From an uncultured Nocardioidaceae bacterium (lineage in GTDB: Bacteria; Actinomycetota; Actinomycetes; Propionibacteriales; Nocardioidaceae), in assembly GCA_902805845.1 (NCBI GenBank), contig CADCUI010000004.1, positions 1-54,809 on the forward strand: DNA of 54,809 nucleotides, given 5' to 3'. Within the stretch, counting starts at the first letter, position 1, and the number at the start of each line of letters is the position of its first letter. Below, piece by piece: positions 24,491-32,435 of the stretch. The translations under genes were made by a program, and so were the position numbers. Below the pieces are notes generated by a model, which was not told the DNA's origin, searched no databases, and saw nothing but the letters and a program-made list of their open reading frames with translations.

Positions 24491-24949
24491 GTGGAGGACA
24501 TCGACCAGCGCATCCTGTCGCTGCTGGCCGCGGACGGCCGGATGTCGTTCACCGACCTCGGCAAGGCGACCGGCCTCTCGACGTCGGCAGTGCACCAGCG
24601 GGTCAAGCGGCTGGAGAGCCGCGGGGCGATCAGGTCCTACGCCGCTGTGCTCGACTACGAGGCGGTCGGTCTGCCGATCACCGCCTTCGTCTCCATCCGC
24701 CCCATCGACGCCTCGCAGCCCGACGACTCCCCGGACCGGATCGCCGACATCCCCGAGATCGAGTCCTGCTGGTCGGTGGCCGGGGACATGTCCTACATCC
24801 TCAAGGTGCGGGTCGAGACGCCACGCCATCTCGAGGACCTGCTCGGGAGGATCCGCGCAGCGGCGAACGTCTCCACCCGGACGACGGTGGTGCTGTCCAC
24901 GCCGTACGAGGGGCGACCGGTCGACCTGGACGTCGACCCGGGCCGCTGA
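24491..24949 (+). CDS. Lrp/AsnC family transcriptional regulator
   Basis: The 152-residue regulator has an N-terminal winged helix (VEDIDQRILSLLAADGRMSF, then GLSTSAVHQRVKRLE) and a C-terminal RAM ligand-binding domain (SCWSVAGDMSYILKVRVE). Lrp/AsnC proteins form octameric rings that respond to amino acids. With a lysine catabolic locus 2.6 kb away it is a natural candidate regulator of kdd/kamA, but that is inference. The start at GTG 24491 follows from the -10 box. Its stop is directly followed by the 22-bp repeat array. Confidence 0.88.
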   Translation: MEDIDQRILSLLAADGRMSFTDLGKATGLSTSAVHQRVKRLESRGAIRSYAAVLDYEAVGLPITAFVSIRPIDASQPDDSPDRIADIPEIESCWSVAGDMSYILKVRVETPRHLEDLLGRIRAAANVSTRTTVVLSTPYEGRPVDLDVDPGR

Positions 24950-24960
24950 CCCGGCACGAG

Positions 24961-25019
24961 GGGCGGCTCGGGCAGACACGACGGGCGGGTGGGCCAGACA
25001 TGAAGGGCGGCTCGGCGGG
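24961..25019 (+). repeat. 22-bp tandem repeat array behind the AsnC gene
   Basis: The units at 24961, 24983 and 25005 begin GGGCGG. The first two continue with a T/G-rich link and CAGACA-CGAC or CAGACA-TGAA; the third is cut off by the helicase stop at 25020. The array starts 11 nt after the AsnC stop. The 33-nt core at 24983-25015 recurs on the opposite strand at 27789 and 47779. Confidence 0.9.
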
Positions 25020-27785
25020 TCAGTCGGTGAGCGAGGAGTAGGCCACCACACCGCGACGCAGGGCGTCGGCCGTTGCCCGCGCCGTCTCACGGAGCGCCGG
25101 CCCTCCAGGGCCGGCACCGGCCGCGTCGGCGACCTGGCCTGCCAGGTCGAGCAGCTGCTTCATCCAGCGCACGAAGTCCCCGGCCGCGAGGTCGGTGACC
25201 GTCAGCACCTCGTCCAGCCCGGCACCCGAGGCCCACGCCTGAGCCGCCCACGCGAAGCCGAGGTCGGGCTCCCGGAGGAACTCGAGCCGGTGGTCCTTCT
25301 CCAGCCGGTCGAGCTCGCCCCACAGCGTCACCATGTCGCGCAGCACCTCGCGCACCGGCCCCTTGGGCAGCCGCGGGGGCGAGGCGTCATCGGCGCGCCG
25401 CGACTCGAAGACCAGGATCGACAGCGCCGCCGCCAGGTCGGAGGGGGACAGGCCGTCCCACAGCCCGGCCCGGAGGCACTCCGCGGCGACGAGGTCCATG
25501 TCGGTGTAGATCCGCATCAAGGTGCGACCGTTGGTCGTCACCCGGTCGTCCTCGAGGTAGCCCAGCGAGGTCAGCACGTCGCAGACGCGGTCGAACTGCC
25601 GGGCGATGGTGTTGGTCCGCGACTCGATGCGCCGCCGCAGTGTCCCGACCTCGCGCGAGAGCTTGTGGTAGCGCTCGGCCCACCGGGCGTGGGACTCGCG
25701 GTCAGAGCAGCCGTGGCACGGATGGGCGCGGATCTCGGCGCGGATGCGGGCGATCTCCCCTTCCTCGGGCGCTCCGGCGGGTCCGCCCCGGTCGCCGCGT
25801 CCACCCCTCCCCCGGCGCGAGGGCGGCGGCTCGAGGCTGCTGACCCGGGTGCCCAGCACGATGGAGAGCTCACGACGTGCCTGCGGGTTGCGTCCGTTGA
25901 AGTTGCGCGGCACCTTCATCCGTGTCAGCGGCGTCGCCGGGCGGTTGAAGTCGACCAGCGACAGCCGGCGTGCATGCCGGTCCTCGGTGAGCACGTAGGG
26001 GCGGGGCTCGTGCCGGTCCGACCTGGTGCCCGGGTCGATGACGACCGCCCAGCCGGCGTACTTCCCGGTGGGGACCGCGATGACATCGCCGGGCCGCAGG
26101 TCCTCCAGCGACCGCACGATCGCGTCGCGGTGGTCCGCCTTGCGGGCGCGCGCGGCGGCCGCCTCGGCGTCGCTGAGCCGCCGGCGGAGCCCGGAGTACT
26201 CCATGAAGTCCCCCAGGTGGCAGGTCGCCGCCTCGGCGTACCCCTCCATCCCCTCCTCGGCCTTGCGCAGCTGGCGGGCCAGGCCCACGACCGCGGCGTC
26301 GGCCTGGAACTGCGCGAAGGACGACTCGAGCAGCTCGCGCGCGGTCGTGCGGCCGACCTGGTGGACGAGGTTGACCGCCATGTTGTACGACGGTCGGAAG
26401 CTCGACCGGAGCGGGTAGGTCCGGGTCGAGGCGAGCCCGGCGACCGCCTTGGGGTCCACCTCGGGGCTCCACAGCACGACGCCGTGGCCCTCCACGTCAA
26501 TGCCGCGGCGACCCGCCCGCCCGGTGAGCTGGGTGTACTCCCCCGGCGTGATGTCGGCGTGGGTCTCGCCGTTCCACTTCACGAGCTTCTCGATGACCAC
26601 CGACCGGGCCGGCATGTTGATGCCCAGGGCCAGGGTCTCGGTGGCGAAGACCACCCGGCAGCGGCCGGCGGCGAACAGCTCCTCGACGCACTCCTTGAAG
26701 GTGGGCAGCATCCCGGCGTGGTGGGCCGCGATGCCGCGGGTGAGCCCGTCGACGAAGTCGTGGTAGCCGAGCACGTGGAGGTCCTCGTCGGGGATGTGCC
26801 GGCACTTCTCGTCGACGAACTCGCGGATCGCCTCCCGCTCACGCGGTGTCGTGAGCCGCAGGTCGGCCGCCAGGCACTGCTGGACCGCGGCGTCGCAGCC
26901 GACCCGGCTGAAGATGAAGTAGATCGCCGGCAGCAGCGCCTCCCGGTCGAGCCGGTCGACGACGTCGAAGCGGCTCGGCACCCCCGTACGGCGCGGCCGT
27001 TGCCCGCCGCGCTGGGGTCGCCGGTCGCGGAACCGATCGGCACGACGGTCGTTCTCCGCGATCCGCATCAGCTCGTTGTTGACCTTCGACTCCGGCCCGG
27101 CGAAGCCGGTCTCGTCGGCGAACAGGTCGTAGATCCGACGTCCGACCATCACGTGCTGGTAGAGCGGCACCGGACGGCGCTCCTCCACGATGGTCGTCGT
27201 CGACCCGCGGACGGTGGACAGCCACTCGCCGAACTCCTCGGCGTTCGAGACCGTGGCGCTCAGGGACACGACTGCGACGGACTCAGGCAGGTGGATGATG
27301 ACCTCCTCCCAGACCGCCCCGCGCATCCGGTCGGCGAGGTAGTGCACCTCGTCCATGACCACGAACCCCAGGCCGAGCAGGGTCGGTGAGCCGGCGTAGA
27401 GCATGTTGCGCAGAACCTCGGTCGTCATCACGACGATCGGTGCCTCGCCGTTGACGGTGTTGTCGCCGGTGAGCAGCCCCACCGAGTCGGGGCCGTAGCG
27501 ACGGACCAGGTCGGAGTACTTCTGGTTCGACAGTGCCTTGATCGGCGTGGTGTAGAAGCACTTGCGGCCCTGGTCCAGTGCCAGGTGCACCGCGAACTCG
27601 CCGACGATGGTCTTCCCCGACCCGGTCGGTGCCGCCACCAGGACGCCGTCTCCCGACTCCAGGGCCTCGCAGGCCTGCACCTGGAAGTCGTCGAGGGGGA
27701 AGTCGTAGAGCGCCCGGAAGTCGGCGAGCACCGGCGCCTTCTGCTCGGCGCGGAACTTCGCGTAGCGCTCGGACGGTGTGCTCAT
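25020..27785 (-). CDS. Ski2-like DEVH-box RNA helicase (HelY type)
   Basis: The 921-residue superfamily-2 helicase has Walker A APTGSGKTIVGEFA, DEVH in VVMDEVHYLADR, SATVSN, and the motif-VI TGRAGRRGIDVEG. A long C-terminal part (about residues 500-920) resembles the Mtr4/Ski2 winged-helix and helical-bundle region. Actinobacterial HelY-type proteins are thought to work in RNA turnover; partners are unknown. It is the conserved 3' neighbour of the tat/paf block in many actinobacteria. Its ATG overlaps the lipid kinase stop (ATGA). It converges on the AsnC gene with only repeats between them. Confidence 0.9.
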   Translation of the reverse strand: MSTPSERYAKFRAEQKAPVLADFRALYDFPLDDFQVQACEALESGDGVLVAAPTGSGKTIVGEFAVHLALDQGRKCFYTTPIKALSNQKYSDLVRRYGPDSVGLLTGDNTVNGEAPIVVMTTEVLRNMLYAGSPTLLGLGFVVMDEVHYLADRMRGAVWEEVIIHLPESVAVVSLSATVSNAEEFGEWLSTVRGSTTTIVEERRPVPLYQHVMVGRRIYDLFADETGFAGPESKVNNELMRIAENDRRADRFRDRRPQRGGQRPRRTGVPSRFDVVDRLDREALLPAIYFIFSRVGCDAAVQQCLAADLRLTTPREREAIREFVDEKCRHIPDEDLHVLGYHDFVDGLTRGIAAHHAGMLPTFKECVEELFAAGRCRVVFATETLALGINMPARSVVIEKLVKWNGETHADITPGEYTQLTGRAGRRGIDVEGHGVVLWSPEVDPKAVAGLASTRTYPLRSSFRPSYNMAVNLVHQVGRTTARELLESSFAQFQADAAVVGLARQLRKAEEGMEGYAEAATCHLGDFMEYSGLRRRLSDAEAAAARARKADHRDAIVRSLEDLRPGDVIAVPTGKYAGWAVVIDPGTRSDRHEPRPYVLTEDRHARRLSLVDFNRPATPLTRMKVPRNFNGRNPQARRELSIVLGTRVSSLEPPPSRRGRGGRGDRGGPAGAPEEGEIARIRAEIRAHPCHGCSDRESHARWAERYHKLSREVGTLRRRIESRTNTIARQFDRVCDVLTSLGYLEDDRVTTNGRTLMRIYTDMDLVAAECLRAGLWDGLSPSDLAAALSILVFESRRADDASPPRLPKGPVREVLRDMVTLWGELDRLEKDHRLEFLREPDLGFAWAAQAWASGAGLDEVLTVTDLAAGDFVRWMKQLLDLAGQVADAAGAGPGGPALRETARATADALRRGVVAYSSLTD

Positions 27786-28711
27786 GTGCCGACCCGCCCT
27801 TCATGTCTGGTCGAGCCGCCCAGCATGGTGGGCGGCTCTGCGACGAGCACCCGCAGAGCCCGCGGTACCGCCGTCACCGTGATCGGCAGCGGGCCCAGCC
27901 TCTCGCCGTCGGCGTACGCCACGACTCCCGGGGCCGCGATCCTCACCTCCCGCACCCGGTGGTGCTCGTACGACCGGTGCCGGGTGTGGGTGCCCGAGAG
28001 CAGCCTCGGATAGGTACGCACCAGGTCGGCCCTGCCCATCGGGTGGATGAGGACCACGTCGAGGAGCCCGTCGTCGAGGAGCGCGCCCTCGGTGATCCTC
28101 AAGCCGCCGCCGTAGGAGGGGCCGTTGCCCACCGCCACCATCATCGCGCTCAGTTGCGTCGGGCGACCGTCGAGCTCGAGCTCGTAGGGCAGGGGCGTGA
28201 AGGTCCGCAGCTCGGCGAGCGTGGCCAGGTGGTAGCGCAGCTGCCCCCGAGGTCGCCGCATGCGGTTCGCGCGCTCGTTGACCAGCGCGTCGAAGCCGGC
28301 GGAGAGCACGCACAGGAAGTACGTCGGCCCGGCCTGCGCGAGGTCGACCGTGGCGACCCGGCCGGCCACCACCACGTCGGCCGCGGCGGCCGGGTCGTTG
28401 CGCGGGATGCCGAAGTAGCGGGCGGCGTCGTTGCCGGTGCCGCTCGGGATGATGCCCAGGGGCGTGGGCCCGTGGGCGAGGACCTGGGCCGCCAGGTGCG
28501 TCATGCCGTCACCGCCGGCGACGACCAGGCTCTCGACCCCCTCGGCGACCGCCTGCCGGGCAAGGTCGCGGGCCTCCTCCACGTCACGGCCCTCGAGCCG
28601 GCGTACGGCGATGCCGGCCTCCTCCAGGCGGAGGGCGGCGGTCGCCGCGACGCTCCTGGCCCTGCCCCTGCCGGCTCTGGGGTTCGTCAGCAGCGCGATC
28701 TCCCTGGCCAC
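27782..28711 (-). CDS. Diacylglycerol kinase-family lipid kinase
   Basis: The 309-residue protein has the DAGK catalytic signatures VVAGGDGMTHLAAQVL and IIPSGTGNDAARYFGI, and an N-terminal NPRAGRGRARS phosphate loop. It phosphorylates diacylglycerol or a related lipid with ATP, recycling lipid anchors released at the membrane. It starts with a leaderless GTG. Its last dozen residues (LGGSTRHEGRVGT) are encoded by a copy of the 22-bp repeat family, so a repeat appears to have replaced or extended the natural C-terminus. It overlaps the helicase start. Confidence 0.87.
   Translation of the reverse strand: MAREIALLTNPRAGRGRARSVAATAALRLEEAGIAVRRLEGRDVEEARDLARQAVAEGVESLVVAGGDGMTHLAAQVLAHGPTPLGIIPSGTGNDAARYFGIPRNDPAAAADVVVAGRVATVDLAQAGPTYFLCVLSAGFDALVNERANRMRRPRGQLRYHLATLAELRTFTPLPYELELDGRPTQLSAMMVAVGNGPSYGGGLRITEGALLDDGLLDVVLIHPMGRADLVRTYPRLLSGTHTRHRSYEHHRVREVRIAAPGVVAYADGERLGPLPITVTAVPRALRVLVAEPPTMLGGSTRHEGRVGT
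27789..27821 (-). repeat. Copy of the 22-bp repeat family inside lipid kinase 3' end
   Basis: On the minus strand this reads GGGCGGCTCGA, CCAGACATGAA, GGGCGGGTCGG, matching 24983-25015 closely. It is translated in the kinase frame. Together with 27830-27838 (GGGCGGCTC), its start also forms a 9-bp hairpin. Confidence 0.9.
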
Positions 28712-28718
28712 ATCGGCC

Positions 28719-28724
28719 AGCCTA
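28719..28724 (-). promoter_or_regulatory. -10 box TAGGCT for leaderless lipid kinase
   Basis: TAGGCT on the minus strand is 7 nt before the GTG at 28711. It separates the kinase from the upstream tat genes transcriptionally. Confidence 0.5.
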
Positions 28725-28756
28725 GCCGCGGGGGCGGCGTCCCCCGTCGCCGGCGA

Positions 28757-29197
28757 TCACAGCCGCAGCGCGACGGTGAAGCGGTCGGAAGGGGCTCCCA
28801 CCGCCTTGGCCAGCCGGCGTACCGCCTCGAGGGCAGGTTCCGCAGTCACCTCGGTGCCGGGCATGACCACGGTGAGCCGGCCGTTCAGCTTCACCAGGAG
28901 CGCTTCTCCGCGCCACCACGCCTGGTGGACCAGCGAGCGCCACCGCTCGGCCATGACCGGCTCGGGATAGGCCAGGTCGGCGGCGAGCAGGTCGCACCCG
29001 CAGCTGCGCGGCGGGCGGCCGTCCTCCGGTCCCGGACCCTCCACGAGTCCGCCGAGCGCGTCGTCGAGCCGCCCCGCGACGTGGTGCCCGCCGAGGCTGC
29101 TGACCGCGGTCCAGGTCACCTCCGACTCGCCGAGCCAGTCCGGCAGGTCGAACGGGTCGACGGGGACGATCTCCTCGGCGTCGCCCGGTCGCGGCAT
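28757..29197 (-). CDS. Conserved-looking hypothetical protein
   Basis: I do not recognise this 146-residue protein. It begins MPRPGDAEEIVPVDPFDLPD and contains a central SLVHQAWWRGEALLVKLNGR, then LTVVMPGTEVTAEP and a helix VRRLAKAVGAP. It has no signal peptide and no transmembrane segment. Codon bias is strong, and its ATG overlaps the tatC stop (TGATG), so it is very likely real and cotranscribed with tatAC. The mix of tryptophans and strands could suit a small binding domain, but no function is claimed. Confidence 0.7.
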   Translation of the reverse strand: MPRPGDAEEIVPVDPFDLPDWLGESEVTWTAVSSLGGHHVAGRLDDALGGLVEGPGPEDGRPPRSCGCDLLAADLAYPEPVMAERWRSLVHQAWWRGEALLVKLNGRLTVVMPGTEVTAEPALEAVRRLAKAVGAPSDRFTVALRL

Positions 29198-30087
29198 CAG
29201 TCGTCGTCCTCCGACAGTCGCGAGGGGGTGAACTCCTCGCGGTAGGAGTCCTCGATCTCGGATGCCTCGTCGTCGTCGGCCTCCTCGGCCGTTGCCCGTC
29301 TCCGCCGGCGGTCGACGAGCCGGGCGATGACCTCCGAGACCATGAACAGCAGGGTCATCGGTGCCGCGAGCATGATCATCGAGAACGGGTCGGTGGAGGG
29401 CGTGGCCGCGGCTGCGAACACGAAGACGCCGATGATGATCCAGGCGCGGTGCTCCCCCAGCGCCCGGCCGGAGACGACCCCGGCGAGGTTGAGCAGGATG
29501 ACGAACAGCGGGATCTCGAAAGCCACCCCGAAGACCAGCAGCATCCGGGTGAAGAACGAGAAGTACTCGCCGAACTCGACGAGGTTCTCCAGCTGGCTGG
29601 GGGTGAAGCCGATCAGCACCTCCAGCCCCCGGGGCAGCACGTAGTAGCCGACGGCCACCCCTGCGATGAACAGCGGACCCGCGACAGCCATGAAGACCCG
29701 TGACCAGCGGCGCTCGTGGGAGTGCAGGCCTGGCACGATGAAGGCCCAGATCTGGTACAGCCAGTACGGGCTGGTGCAGACGAGCGCGGCCACCCCGCTC
29801 AGCTTCAGCTGGAGGAGCAGCGGGCCGCCCGCGCCCTTGATGTAGGCCTTGGTCTCCACCTCCTCGCCCAGTGCCGTCTTCGCCGCGTTGTACGGCGAGA
29901 GCACGGCGTTGAGGAGGTACTCGTAGAAGAACAGCGCGACGATGACGGCGATGAAGAGCACCAGCACCGAGCGCAGCAACCGGGCGCGCAGCTCCCGCAG
30001 GTGGTCGACGAGGGCCATCCGGCCGTCGGGGCCTATCGGGTTGACGGGGTCGGTCCGGAAGATCCGGACCACGCTGGCAAGCCTCAC
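29197..30087 (-). CDS. tatC: Sec-independent protein translocase TatC
   Basis: The 296-residue TatC has six transmembrane helices and the family landmarks MALVDHLRELRARLLRS, SPYWLYQIWAFIVPGLHSHE and FGVAFEIPLFVILLNLAG. It recognises the twin-arginine signal of folded proteins and, with TatA, moves them across the membrane. It has a charged C-terminal tail (EEADDDEASEIEDSYREEF). A GTG start at 30087 gives a 23-residue lead before MALVDH; a later GTG at 30072 is possible. It follows tatA by 48 nt. Confidence 0.93.
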   Translation of the reverse strand: MRLASVVRIFRTDPVNPIGPDGRMALVDHLRELRARLLRSVLVLFIAVIVALFFYEYLLNAVLSPYNAAKTALGEEVETKAYIKGAGGPLLLQLKLSGVAALVCTSPYWLYQIWAFIVPGLHSHERRWSRVFMAVAGPLFIAGVAVGYYVLPRGLEVLIGFTPSQLENLVEFGEYFSFFTRMLLVFGVAFEIPLFVILLNLAGVVSGRALGEHRAWIIIGVFVFAAAATPSTDPFSMIMLAAPMTLLFMVSEVIARLVDRRRRRATAEEADDDEASEIEDSYREEFTPSRLSEDDD

Positions 30088-30135
30088 GGAGCGTCGGTCA
30101 CCACGGGTGCGTCGGGGATGCGGCGGACCGCCCGG

Positions 30136-30408
30136 TCAGCGCTCGGTGTCGTGGTGCGGCTGCGGCTGCGCGACGCCCTGGTCGTACTGGACGTCGGTGC
30201 GCGCGGTGGACGCGTTCTGGGCGTCGATCTGACGCTGCTCGGGCGTCTTGTGCTCGTCGTCGTCGTCGATGAGGCCCTTGGTCTCCGCCTTGAAGATCCG
30301 CAGCGCGCGGCCGCTGCCGCGGGCGAGCTCAGGCAGCTTCTTGGCGCCGAAGAGCAGCACGAGGACGAGCAGGATGAGGATGATCTCGGTGGGTCCGAGG
30401 TTGCCCAT
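30136..30408 (-). CDS. tatA: Twin-arginine translocase subunit TatA
   Basis: The 90-residue protein has a single membrane helix ([20 protein letters not shown]) followed by an amphipathic helix ([16 protein letters not shown]) and an acidic disordered tail, the TatA plan. It oligomerises to form the translocation pathway with TatC. No separate tatB is seen. It lies downstream of pafC with its own likely promoter. Confidence 0.93.
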   Translation of the reverse strand: MGNLGPTEIILILLVLVLLFGAKKLPELARGSGRALRIFKAETKGLIDDDDEHKTPEQRQIDAQNASTARTDVQYDQGVAQPQPHHDTER

Positions 30409-30438
30409 GGGGGTCCGCCTTCGTCGTTCGCTCGGGGG

Positions 30439-30467
30439 GCCGCGTCACGCGGCTTCACTCCATCGTA
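30439..30467 (-). promoter_or_regulatory. tatA promoter box and leader hairpin
   Basis: TACGAT on the minus strand (30462-30467) is a plausible -10. It is followed in the leader by a perfect 6-bp hairpin GCCGCG-TCA-CGCGGC (30439-30453). The hairpin could also end readthrough from pafC. Confidence 0.4.
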
Positions 30468-30486
30468 CGCACACGTCAGGGAGCAG

Positions 30487-31461
30487 TCAGAGATACCGGG
30501 CAAGAGCCTGCTCGGCGGTGGCGCTGATCTCTTCGGCCAGCGACGCGGGCGACACCAGCGTCGCCGACCCGCCCAGCCGGAGCATGAGGCGCACGAGCCA
30601 GGACGGGTCTCCCACCCGCAGCTCGACGGTCAGGCCGCCGTCGGCCTCCTCCACCGCCGACTCCACCGGGAAGTACTCGCTCACCCACCGGGCAGAGCTC
30701 GTCAGCCTGAGAGTGGCCAGCAGCGCGTCCGGCGCAGGCCGGAAGATGCCCTGGGCCAGGTCGAGCGGCGGGAGCTCGGCGTGCTCGGTCACGGCGGTGT
30801 CGAGGATCTCGGCGTCGGCGATGCGGTCCAGCCGGAACAGCCGTCGGTCCTCGACGAGCTGGCACCACGCGTCGAGGTAGGTGTGGCCGCCGGAGCCGGT
30901 CACCGCGATCGGGTCGACCACCCGGCTCGTGACCTCGTCGCGGACGGCCGAGCGGTGACTCAGCCGCACCTGTCGCCGCTGGGCGACCGCGGTGCCGAGC
31001 CGCTCCCGCAGCGCGTGCTCCGCGGCGTCCTCGGGCAGGAGCTCCACCTGGTTGGCGATCCCGGCGGCCTCTCCGGCGGCCTCCTCGACCTTGCGCAGCG
31101 TCCGCTCCACGACCTCCCGCTCGGGTGCCCCGCTGCCCTCGAGCAGCGCGCGCAGCCCCACCACCAGGGCGGCGGCCTCGGTGGTGTCGAGCCGCAGCGG
31201 GCGGGTCAGGTAGTCGGCGTTCGACAGCCGGATGACGTCCTCGCCCTCGAACGCCTCGAAGTCGATGTCGATGAGGTCACCCATGCCGAGGCCGGGCAGG
31301 CCACAGAAGAGCAGCACGTTGATGTCACGCCGGATCGTCCGCGGGCTCACCCCGAAGTCGCGCGCCGCCTCGTCGACCCGGACCGCTCCCCTGCCCTGGA
31401 GGTAGGGAACCAGCGCCAGGAGCCGGTTGACCTGGTCGCGGGCGCTGCTCGGCGCGCTCAT
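30487..31461 (-). CDS. pafC: WYL-domain regulator PafC
   Basis: The 324-residue protein has an N-terminal HTH (GAVRVDEAARDFGVSPRTIR), a WYL domain (VVDPIAVTGSGGHTYLDAWC, then EDRRLFRLDRI) and a C-terminal WCX-like extension. PafB and PafC form a heterodimeric, SOS-independent activator of DNA-damage genes in mycobacteria; the WYL domain is thought to sense single-stranded nucleic acid. Its ATG overlaps the pafB stop (ATGA), as expected for a 1:1 complex. Confidence 0.92.
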   Translation of the reverse strand: MSAPSSARDQVNRLLALVPYLQGRGAVRVDEAARDFGVSPRTIRRDINVLLFCGLPGLGMGDLIDIDFEAFEGEDVIRLSNADYLTRPLRLDTTEAAALVVGLRALLEGSGAPEREVVERTLRKVEEAAGEAAGIANQVELLPEDAAEHALRERLGTAVAQRRQVRLSHRSAVRDEVTSRVVDPIAVTGSGGHTYLDAWCQLVEDRRLFRLDRIADAEILDTAVTEHAELPPLDLAQGIFRPAPDALLATLRLTSSARWVSEYFPVESAVEEADGGLTVELRVGDPSWLVRLMLRLGGSATLVSPASLAEEISATAEQALARYL

Positions 31462-32435
31462 GCCGCGCCCGCTGCGCCGCTCAGCGTGCCCCGCAGCCGG
31501 GCAACCACCCCGTCACGGAGGTCGGCCGGGCTCTCCACCACCACGTCGGGGCCGTAGGACACCAGCTCGTCGACGAGCGTCTCGGTGCGGGCGAACCCGA
31601 CCTCCAGCCGGTCCCAGCCCGGTTCCACGCCGTGGGTCTGCTGTGCGGCGCGGTGGCGCAGGGCGACGGCCCGCGCCTCGCGGACCCGTACGACGGCGGT
31701 GCGCTCGGGGGTCTCTGGGGCCAGCAGACCGGTCAGGGCGCGGATGTCGGTGCCCTCAGGGACCGTGAAGGAGCCTGGTGGACCGGTGAGCTCGACGTCG
31801 CCCACCACCCGGGAGAGCCGGAACAGCCGCTGCTCGCCACGGTCGAGGTCGTGCCCCACGGCGTACCACCGTGACCGGTAGGAGACGACCCCCCACGGCT
31901 CGAGGCGGCGTACCGCCGGCGTCGCCGCCCTCGTCGAGCGGTAGGAGAAGGAGACCGGTCGGCGTGCGGAGACGGCCTGCCAGAACGCCTCGAACGCCGG
32001 CTCGTCGTTCGCCAGCTGCGGCTGGGCGACGTCCAGTGCGGACCGGTCGACCTCGACGCCGGCGGCCCGCAGCTTGCGCAGCGCATCCGTCGTGGCCGAG
32101 GCCAGCCCGGCCTGCTGCCACACCCGGGCGGCGAGCCCGATGACCGCCGCCTCGTCGGCCTCGAGGTCGATCTCGGGAAGCTCGAAGGCCGATCGGACGA
32201 TCCGGTAGCCCTGCTCGTCCTCGAAGAGCGGGTCGAAGCCGCCGACCTCGATGGGTACGCCGAGGGCCCGGAGGTCGTCCTTGTCCCGCTCGAACATCTT
32301 CTCGAAGGACTCCTCGGTGGCGGCGTCCCGGTAGTCGGGGATGACCTGTCGCAGGCGGTCCTTCGGCACGTAGCCCCGCGCGACCAGCAAGGTGATGAGC
32401 AGGTTGACCAGTCGCTCGCTCTTGCGAGCCGACAT
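31458..32435 (-). CDS. pafB: WYL-domain regulator PafB
   Basis: The 325-residue partner of PafC has an N-terminal winged HTH (ERLVNLLITLLVARGYVPKD), a WYL domain (RRLEPWGVVSYRSRWYAVGH, then RGEQRLFRLSRV) and a WCX-like end. Its ATG shares one base with the FKBP stop (TGATG). Several upstream start-like codons lie in the FKBP gene and were not used. It acts in the mycobacterial-type DNA damage response and is commonly cotranscribed with pafA. Confidence 0.92.
   Translation of the reverse strand: MSARKSERLVNLLITLLVARGYVPKDRLRQVIPDYRDAATEESFEKMFERDKDDLRALGVPIEVGGFDPLFEDEQGYRIVRSAFELPEIDLEADEAAVIGLAARVWQQAGLASATTDALRKLRAAGVEVDRSALDVAQPQLANDEPAFEAFWQAVSARRPVSFSYRSTRAATPAVRRLEPWGVVSYRSRWYAVGHDLDRGEQRLFRLSRVVGDVELTGPPGSFTVPEGTDIRALTGLLAPETPERTAVVRVREARAVALRHRAAQQTHGVEPGWDRLEVGFARTETLVDELVSYGPDVVVESPADLRDGVVARLRGTLSGAAGAA

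Noticed and set aside
25290-27389. 700-codon plus-strand frame opposite the helicase
   Set aside because: The translation is low-complexity Arg/Gly/Val/Leu/His typical of antisense GC-rich frames. All helicase motifs are on the minus strand.
27813-27838. Terminator hairpin for the lipid kinase (9-bp stem GAGCCGCCC/GGGCGGCTC)
   Set aside because: It lies inside the coding sequence before the stop, has no T-run, and arises from the repeat copy. Translation would disrupt it.
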